From the NCBI RefSeq assembly GCF_000478605.2, contig NZ_ASHX02000001.1, positions 868,001 through 932,000 of the forward strand: DNA of 64,000 nt. Direction: 5' to 3'. Positions 1-8,780 of the stretch are shown piece by piece; position 1 is the stretch's first letter, and the number at the start of each line of letters is the position of its first letter. The notes beneath the pieces are model-generated. The model made no database searches and had not been told where the DNA came from. It saw only the letters and a program-made list of their open reading frames with translations. The position numbers were made by a program, and so were the translations under genes. Source of the DNA: Streptomyces thermolilacinus SPC6. Its GTDB lineage: Bacteria; Actinomycetota; Actinomycetes; Streptomycetales; Streptomycetaceae.

Positions 1-1
1 C

Positions 2-2149
2 GAGCCGCCGCCCGGACGTGCCCGCTCCGGCCGGTCCGGGCACCCGCACGGTGCGGCGCCCCGTCGGAACGAGCTTCCCGGCGACATCGCCTGCCTGGTC
101 GGCCGGGAGCGGGAACTGGCCCTGCTCACCGCCCCCGTGTCCCCGGCAGCGGTGTCCGTGGTCGCGGTGGACGGCACGGCGGGCGTCGGCAAGACCGCCC
201 TGGTGGTGCGCGCCGCGTGGGCGCTCAGCGCCGCCTACCCGGACGGCTGCCTGTTCGTGGACCTCCGCACGCACGGCGCCGCCCACGAGAGCGGTGGCCC
301 CGAGCGTGCGCTGCGCCGCCTCCTGCGTACGGTCCACGGCGACGGTGACACGTTTCCTGACGGCCCGGAGGACGTGGAGGAGCTGGTCACCGCCTGGCGC
401 GCGGCGACGAGCGCACTGCGGCTGCTGCTCGTCGTCGACGACGCGCGCGGCGCCGAGCAGGTGCGCCCGCTCCTGCCCGCCGGACCGGGCAGCCGGGTGC
501 TGGTGACGAGCCGTCAGCGTCTGCCCGGCCTCGACGCCGATGTACGGCTCACCGTGGAGCCGCTGGGCACGGGCGACGCGGTCCGGCTCCTGCGCGAGCT
601 GCTCGGGGAGTCCCGCGCGGACCGCGAACCCGACGCGGCGCTGGAGCTCGCCCGGCGGTGCGGCGGCCTGCCCCTGGCACTGCGCATCGCGAGCGCCCGC
701 CTCCAGAACCGGCCGGCCTGGACCCTGGCCCTGCTGGCCGGACGGATGGCGGACGACGTGCGCGGCCTCGGCGAGCTGCGGGCCGAGGACCGCAGCGTGG
801 AGGCCGCCTTCCGGATGTCGTACGACCGGCTCACGCCCGGACTGCGGCGCGGTTTCCGCGCGTTGGGGATGGCGCCGACCGCGGGCATCGACGGGCTCAC
901 CCTCGCCGCGATGCTGGGTGGTTCCCGTGAGGACGCGGAAGTCCTCCTCGAAGACCTGGTCGACGCCAGCCTGCTCCAGCAGCCCCGCCCCGGCCGCTAC
1001 GCGTTGCACGACCTCGTACGGGCGCACGCGCGCCGCCTCGCCGCCGAGACGCCCGGGCAGGCCGCCGCGGACCGGGCCGCCGTCCTGCGCCTCTACACGG
1101 CCGCGTGCCGCGCGGCCGGCGACTGGGGTCCCGAGGCCTTCCCCACCGGCCCCGGCGACACCGGTTCGCCCTTCCCCGGCTGGCGGGAAGCCTCGGCATG
1201 GCTCGAAGCTGCGGGCGGCGAACTCGTCGACGTGGTCTCCTACGCGGCCACCACCGGCCACCCCGATCACGCCTGCTGGATCGCCGAGGCCCTGGTGGAC
1301 CACCTGGTCCGCCTGGGCCGGTACCACGAGGGCCGCGCCGCGCTGAATCTCGCGCTGCCCTGCGCCGAACTGGCCGACGACCAGCGGATGCCCGCCTCGC
1401 TGCGCAACTGCCTGGGGATGATCGACCTCTACCAGGGGCGGCCGGGGCCGGCGCGCACCCGGTTCACCGAGGCGCTGCACCACAGCCGCAGCGGTGGCGG
1501 TCCGCGGGAGCGGGCACGGGCGACCGCCGGGTTGGGTATCGCCACGTGGATGCTCGGCGGCATCGAGGACGGGATCGTCCATCTCGACGAGGCGGTGGAG
1601 CTGGCGGCCGGGCTCGACGACGCCTGGCTGACCGGGGTGGCGACGTGCAGTCTCGGCGCGGTCCGTTCCCAGCAGGGGCTGCATGAGCGGGCGTTCGCGC
1701 ACCACGCGGCCGCCCTCGCGGTGGCCGAGAAGAGCGGGCGCCCCAGAACGATCAGCAACGTCCTGTGCTTCTTCGCGGACACCCACCTGGCCGTCGGACA
1801 GTACGAGGAGGCCGAAGTCCTGCTGCGGCGGGCCGCCGAACTGGCCCGTCACGCCGAGGACCTGCCGCTGCACGCCGCGAGCCTGTCACGGCTCGCGACC
1901 GTGGAGCAGATCCAGGACAGGACGCATTCCGCTGTCGCCACCCACCACCAGGCCCTCGCCACACTGACCCGGCACACGAGCGTGTGGCTGGAGATGGAGG
2001 TCCGCATCCGTCTCGGCAACACCTACGCGGCGGCGGGCCGTAGCGCCGAGGCGCGCCGGGAGTTCCAGGCCGCTCTCTCCCTGCCCGGAGCGGGCGACTA
2101 CCCACGCCAGTTCGAACTGGCGCGCGCCCGGCTCAGCGGCTTCGGCTGA
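2..2149 (+). CDS. AfsR/SARP-type regulator, NB-ARC and TPR part (5' truncated)
   Basis: The reading frame is open to the left edge, so the start lies outside the window. The first visible residues include LPGDIACLVGREREL, the linker that normally joins the BTAD domain to the NB-ARC ATPase in AfsR-like SARP regulators. The P-loop GTAGVGKT is encoded at 173-196, followed by ATPase features LLLVVDDARG and the GLPLALRIA motif of NB-ARC/STAND proteins. The C-terminal half (from about 1,300) is rich in Ala-Leu-Gly helical repeats typical of TPRs. Such proteins are ATP-dependent transcription activators, often of secondary metabolism. Whether a DNA-binding domain lies upstream cannot be seen. A GTG at 137 is internal and is not the likely start. 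Confidence 0.85.
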   Translation, partial: EPPPGRARSGRSGHPHGAAPRRNELPGDIACLVGRERELALLTAPVSPAAVSVVAVDGTAGVGKTALVVRAAWALSAAYPDGCLFVDLRTHGAAHESGGPERALRRLLRTVHGDGDTFPDGPEDVEELVTAWRAATSALRLLLVVDDARGAEQVRPLLPAGPGSRVLVTSRQRLPGLDADVRLTVEPLGTGDAVRLLRELLGESRADREPDAALELARRCGGLPLALRIASARLQNRPAWTLALLAGRMADDVRGLGELRAEDRSVEAAFRMSYDRLTPGLRRGFRALGMAPTAGIDGLTLAAMLGGSREDAEVLLEDLVDASLLQQPRPGRYALHDLVRAHARRLAAETPGQAAADRAAVLRLYTAACRAAGDWGPEAFPTGPGDTGSPFPGWREASAWLEAAGGELVDVVSYAATTGHPDHACWIAEALVDHLVRLGRYHEGRAALNLALPCAELADDQRMPASLRNCLGMIDLYQGRPGPARTRFTEALHHSRSGGGPRERARATAGLGIATWMLGGIEDGIVHLDEAVELAAGLDDAWLTGVATCSLGAVRSQQGLHERAFAHHAAALAVAEKSGRPRTISNVLCFFADTHLAVGQYEEAEVLLRRAAELARHAEDLPLHAASLSRLATVEQIQDRTHSAVATHHQALATLTRHTSVWLEMEVRIRLGNTYAAAGRSAEARREFQAALSLPGAGDYPRQFELARARLSGFG

Positions 2150-2416
2150 CCGGTGGAGCCTGACGGCGGTGAACGGCCGCTGCCGGTCCCCGTTGGTACC
2201 GCTCCTGGCGGACGAGCGAGCACTGAGGCGTCACGGCCTCAGGCGGGGCCGGTGCGGGCGTTCCTGTGCCGTCCGGTCCGCGGGACCGCCGGGGCACGCG
2301 CCCCGGGCCCGGCGATGCCTGGGAGGGCACGGGATGGAGGACCATGGAGGGGACGGCTCCCGGGAGGGAGCGTTCCGCGCAGCGCACCACACCGCTCCAA
2401 GCGATGAGGAGGGCCC

Positions 2417-3151
2417 ATGAACGCCGCCGACGAGGGACGGCAGCGACTGGACGCGGTGAGCGTCCTCAACGCGAAGAGCACGCTCCTTCACCTGCTGGAA
2501 GGGGCGGGCATCGCGCCCGGCGACGCGGAGGAGCTGATCGGGCTGGTCGAGGCCGGGGCGCTCGCCCTCGCGCACCAGGAGGTCGAGAAGCTCGGACGGG
2601 ACGCTCCGGGTGACAAGGGCGAGCTGTACGAGTCGGGCCGGCGCGACGGCGCCCAGGCGGTCGCCGACGAGATCGGCGCGCTCGCGGAACGGGCGCTGCG
2701 GCGGGCCGTCGCCTCCGCCCGTCCGGTACCGGCCGCGGGCCCCCGTCCTCCCGTCAGCAGAATGCAGGTGGAGCGGGCGAAGGCGGCGGTCGTGCCGCTC
2801 TACCTGTCGTTCACGGACCTCTCCGACCTGGACCCGGAGGTCTCCACACAGGTCCTCACCGCCGTCCTCGGCACCATGGGCTCCGTGCGGCGCGCCGCGT
2901 ACGCGGGGCGGCTGACCGAGTTCGCCTCCGCCCATCGCGCGCGGCTGGAGCGGCTGTACGCGGCGTACGGCCCCGGCAGCCGGATCGCGATCCACGGCCG
3001 CTACTCGCTCGTCCACTCCCCCACCAGCGTCGCCGTACTGGAACGGCTCGCCGCCGACCCGGCGGCGCTCCGGGAGGAGTGGGACGCCGCGGAACTGCCC
3101 CCGGCGTGGCTGGAGGGCCTGACCACCGCCTGGGGGGAGGCGACGCCCTGA
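2417..3151 (+). CDS. Conserved hypothetical protein, 244 aa
   Basis: The ATG is preceded by GAGGAGGG at a good distance, so the start is well supported. I do not recognise the family. The protein is soluble, largely alpha-helical and charged. Residues 1-90 look like a helical bundle with many Ala, Glu and Arg, followed by a short Pro-rich joint (PAAGPRPPVS) and a second helical half. No signal peptide, membrane segment or catalytic motif is visible. It stands alone between the AfsR-like gene and an ankyrin-repeat gene on the same strand. Codon use is like that of the neighbours, so it is probably a real gene of unknown function. Confidence 0.75.
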   Translation: MNAADEGRQRLDAVSVLNAKSTLLHLLEGAGIAPGDAEELIGLVEAGALALAHQEVEKLGRDAPGDKGELYESGRRDGAQAVADEIGALAERALRRAVASARPVPAAGPRPPVSRMQVERAKAAVVPLYLSFTDLSDLDPEVSTQVLTAVLGTMGSVRRAAYAGRLTEFASAHRARLERLYAAYGPGSRIAIHGRYSLVHSPTSVAVLERLAADPAALREEWDAAELPPAWLEGLTTAWGEATP

Positions 3152-3272
3152 GTGAGGGCCGGGCGACGGCCGTCCGGTCGGCGTCCGGCGGGTGGTGTCG
3201 GACCCGTCTGTCAGGGTGGGCGGTGAAAGGGAGCCGCGTTCGGGGCGGCCGGTGAACGGGGCGGGAGGCGGC

Positions 3273-4244
3273 ATGGCGGTGGACCGGGACGACGGCGGCT
3301 GGGCCGGCGTGTCGTCGGAGGACTGGAACGATCACGGCGTCATCCGGCGGCGCCTCGGCCAAGGGGCCGACCCCGAGGCGTACATGGGAGGGCGGCCGCT
3401 GCACCTGGCGGCGCGTCGGGGCTCGCCCGAGGTGGTGGCCGAGCCGGCGCGGCGCGTGGCCGACGTGGACGCGCGGCAGTACGGCACCACCGCGTTGTGG
3501 GAAGCCGTCATGGAGGGCCGCGCCGACAACGCGCGGGTGCTCGCGGCCGCTGGTGCCGACCCCTGGCGGCCCCAGATCGGCGGCTGGTCGCCAGGGCGGC
3601 TGAGCCTCGCCGGGCCGACGCCCGGTCTGTTCGACCGGCCGGAGGGGCAGCCCGGGCTGACCGGGGCGGAACAGGAGGCGGTACGGGAGAGCGCGCGGCT
3701 GCTCGCGGCCCTGGGGAGGCGCAGTCCCGACGGTCTGGGCCTGGCGTGCGTCGCGGGCGTCGGCGCCGAGGAGGCGATACGCCGCCTGGACGCGACACCG
3801 GCGCGGGACGAGGACGTGGACGAGGTGCTGGAGGACCCGTACGCGTACGAGCCGGACGAGATCCTGCGCCTCGTCGGCGTGACGGAGGTGCCCGGCGGCT
3901 GCGTGGTGGCCCAGCCGTGGTCCTACGGGCCGTCGATGCCCGGCGTCGTGACGCGGCTGTCCGTCGGCACCGTCTGCTACGGCTTCTACGGCAACCCCAA
4001 GAGCGGAAACCAGGGGAGCATCGCCCGCGACGGCGCGCTGGAGGCGTGGGACCTGCACCCCGGAGGAGGCGGCGTGCGCGGGGACGCCGGACCCGAGGAG
4101 GTCCTCGCCTCGTACCTCTGCACCGGTGCCGCCGTGGCGTACGCCTACGCCTTCGCGGGGCTGCGGCCCACGGACGACCGCGCGATATCGGGCCCGCCCG
4201 ACCGGTGGGTCGAACTGCCGCCGAGGGACTACTGGACGAGCTGA
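3273..4244 (+). CDS. Ankyrin-repeat protein with conserved C-terminal domain
   Basis: The ATG at 3273 follows GGGAGG by a few bases and is preferred over an in-frame GTG at 3192. Residues about 35-100 carry two ankyrin-type repeats: GRPLHLAARRGSPEVV and GTTALWEAVMEGRADNARVL, the latter followed by AAGADP. The C-terminal half contains a compact conserved segment (VTEVPGGCVVAQPW and VGTVCYGFYGNPKSGNQG) that I associate with Streptomyces proteins of unknown role; a DUF6461-like assignment is possible but unconfirmed. No export signal is seen, so it is presumably a cytoplasmic protein-binding module. Ankyrin repeats usually mediate protein-protein contact; no partner is obvious from the neighbourhood. 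Confidence 0.75.
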   Translation: MAVDRDDGGWAGVSSEDWNDHGVIRRRLGQGADPEAYMGGRPLHLAARRGSPEVVAEPARRVADVDARQYGTTALWEAVMEGRADNARVLAAAGADPWRPQIGGWSPGRLSLAGPTPGLFDRPEGQPGLTGAEQEAVRESARLLAALGRRSPDGLGLACVAGVGAEEAIRRLDATPARDEDVDEVLEDPYAYEPDEILRLVGVTEVPGGCVVAQPWSYGPSMPGVVTRLSVGTVCYGFYGNPKSGNQGSIARDGALEAWDLHPGGGGVRGDAGPEEVLASYLCTGAAVAYAYAFAGLRPTDDRAISGPPDRWVELPPRDYWTS

Positions 4245-4362
4245 CGGGAGCGGTCCGCCGGGACGGCCCGAAACCTCAGAAGCCGTCTAACTCCATTGCC
4301 CCTCGCCGATCCTGCCAGGCAGGGTTGCCCGACCGGACGTCGACCGTGTCAAGGAGAGAGCC

Positions 4363-4677
4363 GTGTTCCGCAGGCAGTCGGTGCTCGTTCTGCGTGACGC
4401 CCCCGAGATCCTCCAGGCCGTACGGGCCGCCCTCGCCGACGCGGAGCCGCACGAGCGGGCCGGGCTGGGGCGGGCGCTCACGCTGGTCGAGGCGCAGTGC
4501 GCCCGGACCGACGGGGAGCTCCGCGGCCGGTGGGTGGACGGCGTGCTCGGCGCGGCGGGCGTGGACGTCGAGGACCAGGTGAAGGCCGTGGCTGCGGTAC
4601 GCCGGGCAGCGGCGGACCTGGGGCTCTCCCAGGCCGTGGACCTGGTACGGGAGGCCCGGGAGCACGCGTCGGCCTGA
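4363..4677 (+). CDS. Small protein with ribosomal L7/L12 C-terminal-like helix pair
   Basis: The GTG start follows AAGGAGAG at a suitable distance. The 104-residue product ends in DQVKAVAAVRRAAADLGLSQ followed by AVDLVREA, which resembles the conserved helix-turn-helix of ribosomal protein L7/L12 (IKAVRE.TGLGLKEAKDLVE), the surface that recruits translation factors. The N-terminal half is a separate helical region (QAVRAALADAEPHERAGLG). It is far from any ribosomal gene cluster and is not the ribosomal L7/L12. Some Streptomyces proteins reuse this fold; the function is unknown. No membrane segment is present. Confidence 0.6.
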   Translation: MFRRQSVLVLRDAPEILQAVRAALADAEPHERAGLGRALTLVEAQCARTDGELRGRWVDGVLGAAGVDVEDQVKAVAAVRRAAADLGLSQAVDLVREAREHASA

Positions 4678-4858
4678 GCGGAGGGCCCTGGCCCCGTGCC
4701 GGGCGGCCGGGGTGCGGATTTCCGCAGGTCGGTACTGAGGGGGCAGCGGCACCGGGTGTGGCGGGGACCTTCATACTTGCGTTGCCCGCCGATCCTCCGG
4801 GGGGAAGCATCCCGTCGCCCGGGTCGCGGGCGACAACCCGACCACGTGGGAGCGTTCC

Positions 4859-5521
4859 ATGCAGCTCATGTCCTCGGCCTCGTCCCAGCCCCCGGCGGAC
4901 GGGTTCGCCGGGTGGGCCGCCGGTCTGATCGAGGCCCTCGGCGGGCCCGGGGCGGGGCTGGCCATCGCGTTGGAGAACCTGTTCCCGCCGCTGCCGAGCG
5001 AGGTGATCCTGCCGCTCACCGGGTTCGCCGCCGGGCAGGGGGTGCTCAGCCTCGCGTCGGCGCTGTTCTGGACGACTCTCGGCTCCGTCGTGGGAGCCGC
5101 CGTCCTCTACTGGATCGGCCGGGTCTTCGGTCGTGAGCGCATGCACGCCGTCTGGGCGAGGCTGCCGCTGGTGAAGGCTTCCGATCTGGAGCGCACTGAG
5201 GCGTGGTTCGTGCGGCACGGCACCAAGGCCGTCTTCCTCGGCCGCATGGTGCCGATCTTCCGCAGTCTCATCTCCGCCCCCGCCGGTGTGGAGCGCATGC
5301 CCCTGCCCGTGTTCCTCACACTGACCGCGCTCGGCAGCCTCATCTGGAACTCCATTCTGGTGCTGGCCGGTTACTGGCTGGGCGACCGGTGGGCGACGGT
5401 GGAGACGTACGTCGGGCTCGTCTCCAAGGCGGTTCTCGTCCTGGTGGTGGTCGCGCTCGTCGCGTACGTGGCCGTGCGGCTCCGCGGTGCGCGACGGGCA
5501 CGGCACCGGCGTACCTCGTGA
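4859..5521 (+). CDS. DedA family integral membrane protein
   Basis: The 220-residue protein shows the DedA/SNARE-associated signature: an acidic residue and prolines in ENLFPPLPSEVILPLTGF near residue 40, then a conserved Arg-containing segment GRMVPIFRSLISAPAG in the second half. Four to five hydrophobic stretches predict an inner-membrane protein of the length usual for the family. DedA proteins are linked to phospholipid (undecaprenyl-phosphate or phosphatidylethanolamine) flipping and proton-motive-force homeostasis. The gene faces the APC permease gene, with a shared hairpin at 5723-5749. A second ATG nine bases downstream is an alternative start. Confidence 0.9.
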   Translation: MQLMSSASSQPPADGFAGWAAGLIEALGGPGAGLAIALENLFPPLPSEVILPLTGFAAGQGVLSLASALFWTTLGSVVGAAVLYWIGRVFGRERMHAVWARLPLVKASDLERTEAWFVRHGTKAVFLGRMVPIFRSLISAPAGVERMPLPVFLTLTALGSLIWNSILVLAGYWLGDRWATVETYVGLVSKAVLVLVVVALVAYVAVRLRGARRARHRRTS

Positions 5522-5722
5522 CGTGCCCGCCCGGCTCCCGGCCGCACGGCGCGCTCCTCGGTTGCCTCACCGCCGTGTAGGGCTGCCTGTGCTTGGCCTT
5601 GTCCGGCGCCGCCCTCGGCCCGTTCCTGCTGTGGCCGTACACGCGGGCCGCCGCCCTCGGGATCCTCACGGGCGGGGCGCGGCGGCCGACCGCGCTGGAG
5701 CGGGCCGTCGCATCCCGGCGGT

Positions 5723-5749
5723 CCCGCGCTACCGGAGTCGTAGCGCGGG
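5723..5749. terminator. Bidirectional hairpin between convergent genes
   Basis: A perfect 10-bp inverted repeat (CCCGCGCTAC and GTAGCGCGGG) with a 7-nt loop lies between the DedA gene (plus) and the APC permease gene (minus). It has no U-tract, as is usual for high-GC actinobacterial terminators. Confidence 0.65.
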
Positions 5750-5773
5750 GCGCGGGGCGGAAGCGCGGCGGGG

Positions 5774-7207
5774 TCAGCGGGAGGCGGGGCGCCGGTCCTG
5801 GCCGGCCAGGGCGGACTTGCGGTACGAGTAGGCGAAGTAGACGACGAGGCCGATCAGGAACCACACCGCGAACCGCAGCCAGGTCTCCACCCGCAGGTAG
5901 GTGATCAGCCAGATGGAGGCGATCACGCCGATGGCGGGGGTGACGGGCATGAACGGGGTGCGGAAGGCGCGGGGCAGGTCTGGGCGGCGGTAGCGGAGCA
6001 CGATCACGGCGGTGCAGACGACGGCGAAGGCGAGCAGGATGCCGATGTTCGTCAGCTCGGCCGCCTCCCCGATCGGCACGAAACCGGCGATGGCCGCCGA
6101 CGCGACGCCGACGATCCAGGTGACGCGGGTGGGGACGTGCCGGGTCGGGTGGGTCTTGGCGAACCAGCGCGGCAGCAGCCCGTCACGGGACATCGAGAAC
6201 CACACACGGGTGACTCCCAGCATGAACGTGAACATGACGGTCAGGATGCCGATGATCGCGCCGACCGCCACGATGTCCGCCACCACGCCGAGCCCCACCG
6301 ACTTGAACGCCGTCGAGAAGCCGCTCTCCGGGTCGATCTCCGTGTAGTGCTGCATGCCCGTCAGCGCCAGGCAGGCCAGGACGTACAGGACCATGGCGAT
6401 GGCCAGCGAGTAGAGGATCGCCTTCGGCATGTGGCGCTGCGCGTCCTTCGACTCCTCGGCGGCCGTGCTCATCGCGTCGTACCCGAAGACCGCGAAGAAG
6501 ACCGTCGCCGCGCCGGTGAACGCTCCGCCGACGCCGTACGGGAAGAACGGGGCGTAGTTCTCGCTCCTGACGTGGAAGAAGCCCACCACGATCACCAGCA
6601 GCACCACCAGGACCTTCAGCACCACGACGGCGGTCTCGAAGCGGGCCGCGTTCTTGATGCCGAGGTTCAGCAGGTACGCGATGAGCAGGCAGAGCAGCGC
6701 CGCGAAGAGGTCCACGCGGTGGCCCTCGCCCGTGCCGGGCGCGCCCAGCATCCACGTGGGCAGCGCGGTGCCGGTCTCCGTGAGCAGGAAGTTGAAGTAG
6801 CCGGAGATGCCGATGGCGACGACCGCGACGATCGCCGTGTACTCCAGCAGCAGGTCCCAGCCGATGAACCAGCCCGCCAGCTCGCCGAGGACCGCGTATC
6901 CGTACGTGTAGGCCGAACCGGCCTTCGGGATCAGCCCGGCGAATTCCGCGTACGAGAAGGCGGCGGCCGCGCTGGCGACGCCCGCGATCAGGAACGACAC
7001 GAGCACGGCGGGCCCCGCGGTGCCGTTGGCGACCGTGCCTGCGAGCGTGAAGATCCCGGCGCCGATGATGCCGCCGACACCGATCGCGGTGAGCTGCCAC
7101 AGGCCGAGCGTGCGGGTGAGCTGCTCGCCGGGCGCGCCCTCGGCCTCCTCGAGGTGCTCGATCGGCTTTCTGCGCAGTACGCCCTGTCCCATCCGGAGCC
7201 TGGCCAT
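5774..7207 (-). CDS. APC superfamily amino-acid permease (cationic amino acid transporter type)
   Basis: The 477-residue protein begins with a short cytoplasmic tail (RRKPIEHLEEAEG) and then the APC motif TAIGVGGIIGAGIFTLAG in the first transmembrane helix, followed by FSYAEFAGLIPKAGSAYTY, the classic conserved loop of the YfnA/CAT subgroup. About twelve hydrophobic segments span the protein, and a short cytoplasmic tail ends it. It should import amino acids by proton symport or exchange; the substrate cannot be fixed from sequence, though the subgroup favours basic amino acids. It is separated by 97 bp from the upstream MreB-like gene and may be transcribed on its own. Confidence 0.92.
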   Translation of the reverse strand: MARLRMGQGVLRRKPIEHLEEAEGAPGEQLTRTLGLWQLTAIGVGGIIGAGIFTLAGTVANGTAGPAVLVSFLIAGVASAAAAFSYAEFAGLIPKAGSAYTYGYAVLGELAGWFIGWDLLLEYTAIVAVVAIGISGYFNFLLTETGTALPTWMLGAPGTGEGHRVDLFAALLCLLIAYLLNLGIKNAARFETAVVVLKVLVVLLVIVVGFFHVRSENYAPFFPYGVGGAFTGAATVFFAVFGYDAMSTAAEESKDAQRHMPKAILYSLAIAMVLYVLACLALTGMQHYTEIDPESGFSTAFKSVGLGVVADIVAVGAIIGILTVMFTFMLGVTRVWFSMSRDGLLPRWFAKTHPTRHVPTRVTWIVGVASAAIAGFVPIGEAAELTNIGILLAFAVVCTAVIVLRYRRPDLPRAFRTPFMPVTPAIGVIASIWLITYLRVETWLRFAVWFLIGLVVYFAYSYRKSALAGQDRRPASR

Positions 7208-7304
7208 GACCCGTCCTCTCCGCCGGTGGCTGACGGGGGCTCATGATGGCCGAGCCCCCGGACGATCGGAAGGTGACGCTCCGCCACGGATGCGCGCGAA
7301 CCGG

Positions 7305-8126
7305 TCAGGTCAGGGTGGCGTCGTGGCCGGCGCCGGGGGCGCGCTCCTCCGGTGCCGGTACGAGGACGGTGGCGGCGCCGCGCACGGCCGCGGTGTGCGG
7401 GGCGGGCGCCACGCGGACCGGTGCGCGCAGCCGCGCGGCGAGACCGTGGCGGAGCTCGGGACGCAGGGCGCCGCCGCCGGTGAGGAGGACGCCGCGGCGC
7501 AGCGCCTCGACGCTCAGGGGGGTGCGGTCCGTGCGGAACATGTCGGTGACCATCCCGGCCGCCGCGTCCGCCAGGTCGTCGTGGGTGGTGGTGGCGTCGA
7601 GGTCGCTGGTGCCGAGGAGGGTGCGGTACGCGTTGACGACCGCGCCGTCCCTGAGCAGGCCGACCTCCGTGAGGTGGGCGCCCACGTCCACCACCAGGAG
7701 GGGGCCGGCCAGGTCGGCGGCGGCCCCGAGGGCGGCGGCCCGGGCGGCGGGGACGGTGAGCACGCGGCGGGGCCGCAGCACCCGCAGGGCGGTGAGCGCC
7801 GCGGCCCGGTGCTCCACGCCGCCCAGCACGGGCGTGGCCAGCACGATGAGCGGCCGGGTGCCGCGCGGGACGCGGTGGCCGAGCAGCCGGTGCAGCAGGC
7901 GTCCCGCGCCCTCGGGGTCGACGATGGCGCCGCGCCGCACCGGGTACGACGCGCCGCCCTCGCTCGGGAACGTCACGGTGGGCACGTCCAGGACGGCGCC
8001 CCGGCCGGGCGCCCACACGCGGGTGCGGGCGCTGCCCAGTTCGACTGCGAACCCCGGGTACGTCATCCGTCGCACGGGCCCGGGCGCACGGCGCGGGCGC
8101 GCGGGCCGGGCCCGGTCGGTGCTCAC
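7305..8126 (-). CDS. MreB/actin-like ATPase, divergent
   Basis: The 273-residue product keeps the actin/Hsp70-fold landmarks of MreB: phosphate-1-like GFAVELGSARTRVWAPG, then VLDVPTVTFPSEGG, phosphate-2 LLVVDVGAHLTEVGLL and the adenosine motif LLTGGGALRPEL. It is clearly shorter than MreB (about 340 residues) and the first motif has lost the usual DLGTANT residues. S. coelicolor is known to have a third, shortened MreB-like gene (SCO6166) besides mreB and mbl; this looks like its orthologue. The GTG start overlaps the stop of the upstream DksA-like gene as GTGA and is preceded by GGGAGG; ATG at 8066 is a possible shorter start. The overlap implies translational coupling with a transcription regulator. 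Confidence 0.82.
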   Translation of the reverse strand: MSTDRARPARPRRAPGPVRRMTYPGFAVELGSARTRVWAPGRGAVLDVPTVTFPSEGGASYPVRRGAIVDPEGAGRLLHRLLGHRVPRGTRPLIVLATPVLGGVEHRAAALTALRVLRPRRVLTVPAARAAALGAAADLAGPLLVVDVGAHLTEVGLLRDGAVVNAYRTLLGTSDLDATTTHDDLADAAAGMVTDMFRTDRTPLSVEALRRGVLLTGGGALRPELRHGLAARLRAPVRVAPAPHTAAVRGAATVLVPAPEERAPGAGHDATLT

Positions 8127-8521
8127 CGGCGCGCCTCCCGCGCCTGGTGGCAGTGGCCGCAGTAGCGGGCCTGGGGCACGATCGTGAGCCTGCGCAGGCC
8201 GACGGGTCCCCCGCAGAGCTCGCAGGTGCCGTAGCGGCCCTGGTCCATCCGCTCCAGCGCGGCCTCCACGTCGTGGAGGACCATCCGCGCGGACGCGGTC
8301 AGTGCCGCCCGCACCTCCCTGCGGGCGGCACTCCCGTCCCAGGCGGTGGCCGCGGGAACGGGGGCTGGGGCGCGTCGGGGGGTCCGGTCCGGCGCGGGGC
8401 GGGTCATGCGGGCCAGCTGTTCCAGCCGGAAGCGGCGCTGCTCCTCCAGGTTCCGGCGCAGGGCCGCGAAGTCCTCGGCGGTCGGGCCCGCGTCGTCGGC
8501 GCGGGCGGTCCGGTTGCTCAC
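8123..8521 (-). CDS. DksA/TraR family zinc-finger protein (first copy)
   Basis: The 132-residue protein has a coiled-coil-like N-terminal half (residues 15-90, rich in Arg, Glu, Leu) and a C-terminal C4 zinc finger, with YGTCELCGGPVGLRRL followed by YCGHCHQ. This is the arrangement of DksA/TraR proteins that enter the RNA polymerase secondary channel and modulate promoter response to (p)ppGpp. The finger spacing and the ARYCGHC ending are intact. The gene overlaps the MreB-like gene by the GTGA junction, and a second DksA-like gene lies 259 bp upstream on the same strand. Actinobacteria generally use other proteins such as CarD and RbpA, so two DksA-like genes together are notable. Confidence 0.88.
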   Translation of the reverse strand: MSNRTARADDAGPTAEDFAALRRNLEEQRRFRLEQLARMTRPAPDRTPRRAPAPVPAATAWDGSAARREVRAALTASARMVLHDVEAALERMDQGRYGTCELCGGPVGLRRLTIVPQARYCGHCHQAREARR

Positions 8522-8780
8522 GGGTCACCACTCCACAGGGGCACGGATAGGCGAGGGACCCGGTGCGGGGAGCCGGGTCGGGCAGGTCGGTCGGGGGAGG
8601 TCCCCTCGGCCGGTGGGGACGGGCCCCGGTCGGCCGGTGGGGGCGGGGACGGGCGCGGAGCCTTGGCGGGCGCGTGGGCCGGTCCGGTGCGTCCGCCGGT
8701 CGAGAGCGCGGGGCCGGGGCGGGCGGGGGCCGGCCCGCCGGTTCCGCGCCCGCCCCGGCCGGGCGGCGGGCGGGCGGCCG

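Noticed and set aside
5593..5904. Short plus-strand frame after the DedA gene with one hydrophobic stretch
   Set aside because: It lacks a ribosome binding site, runs into the antisense of the APC gene and contains the bidirectional hairpin.
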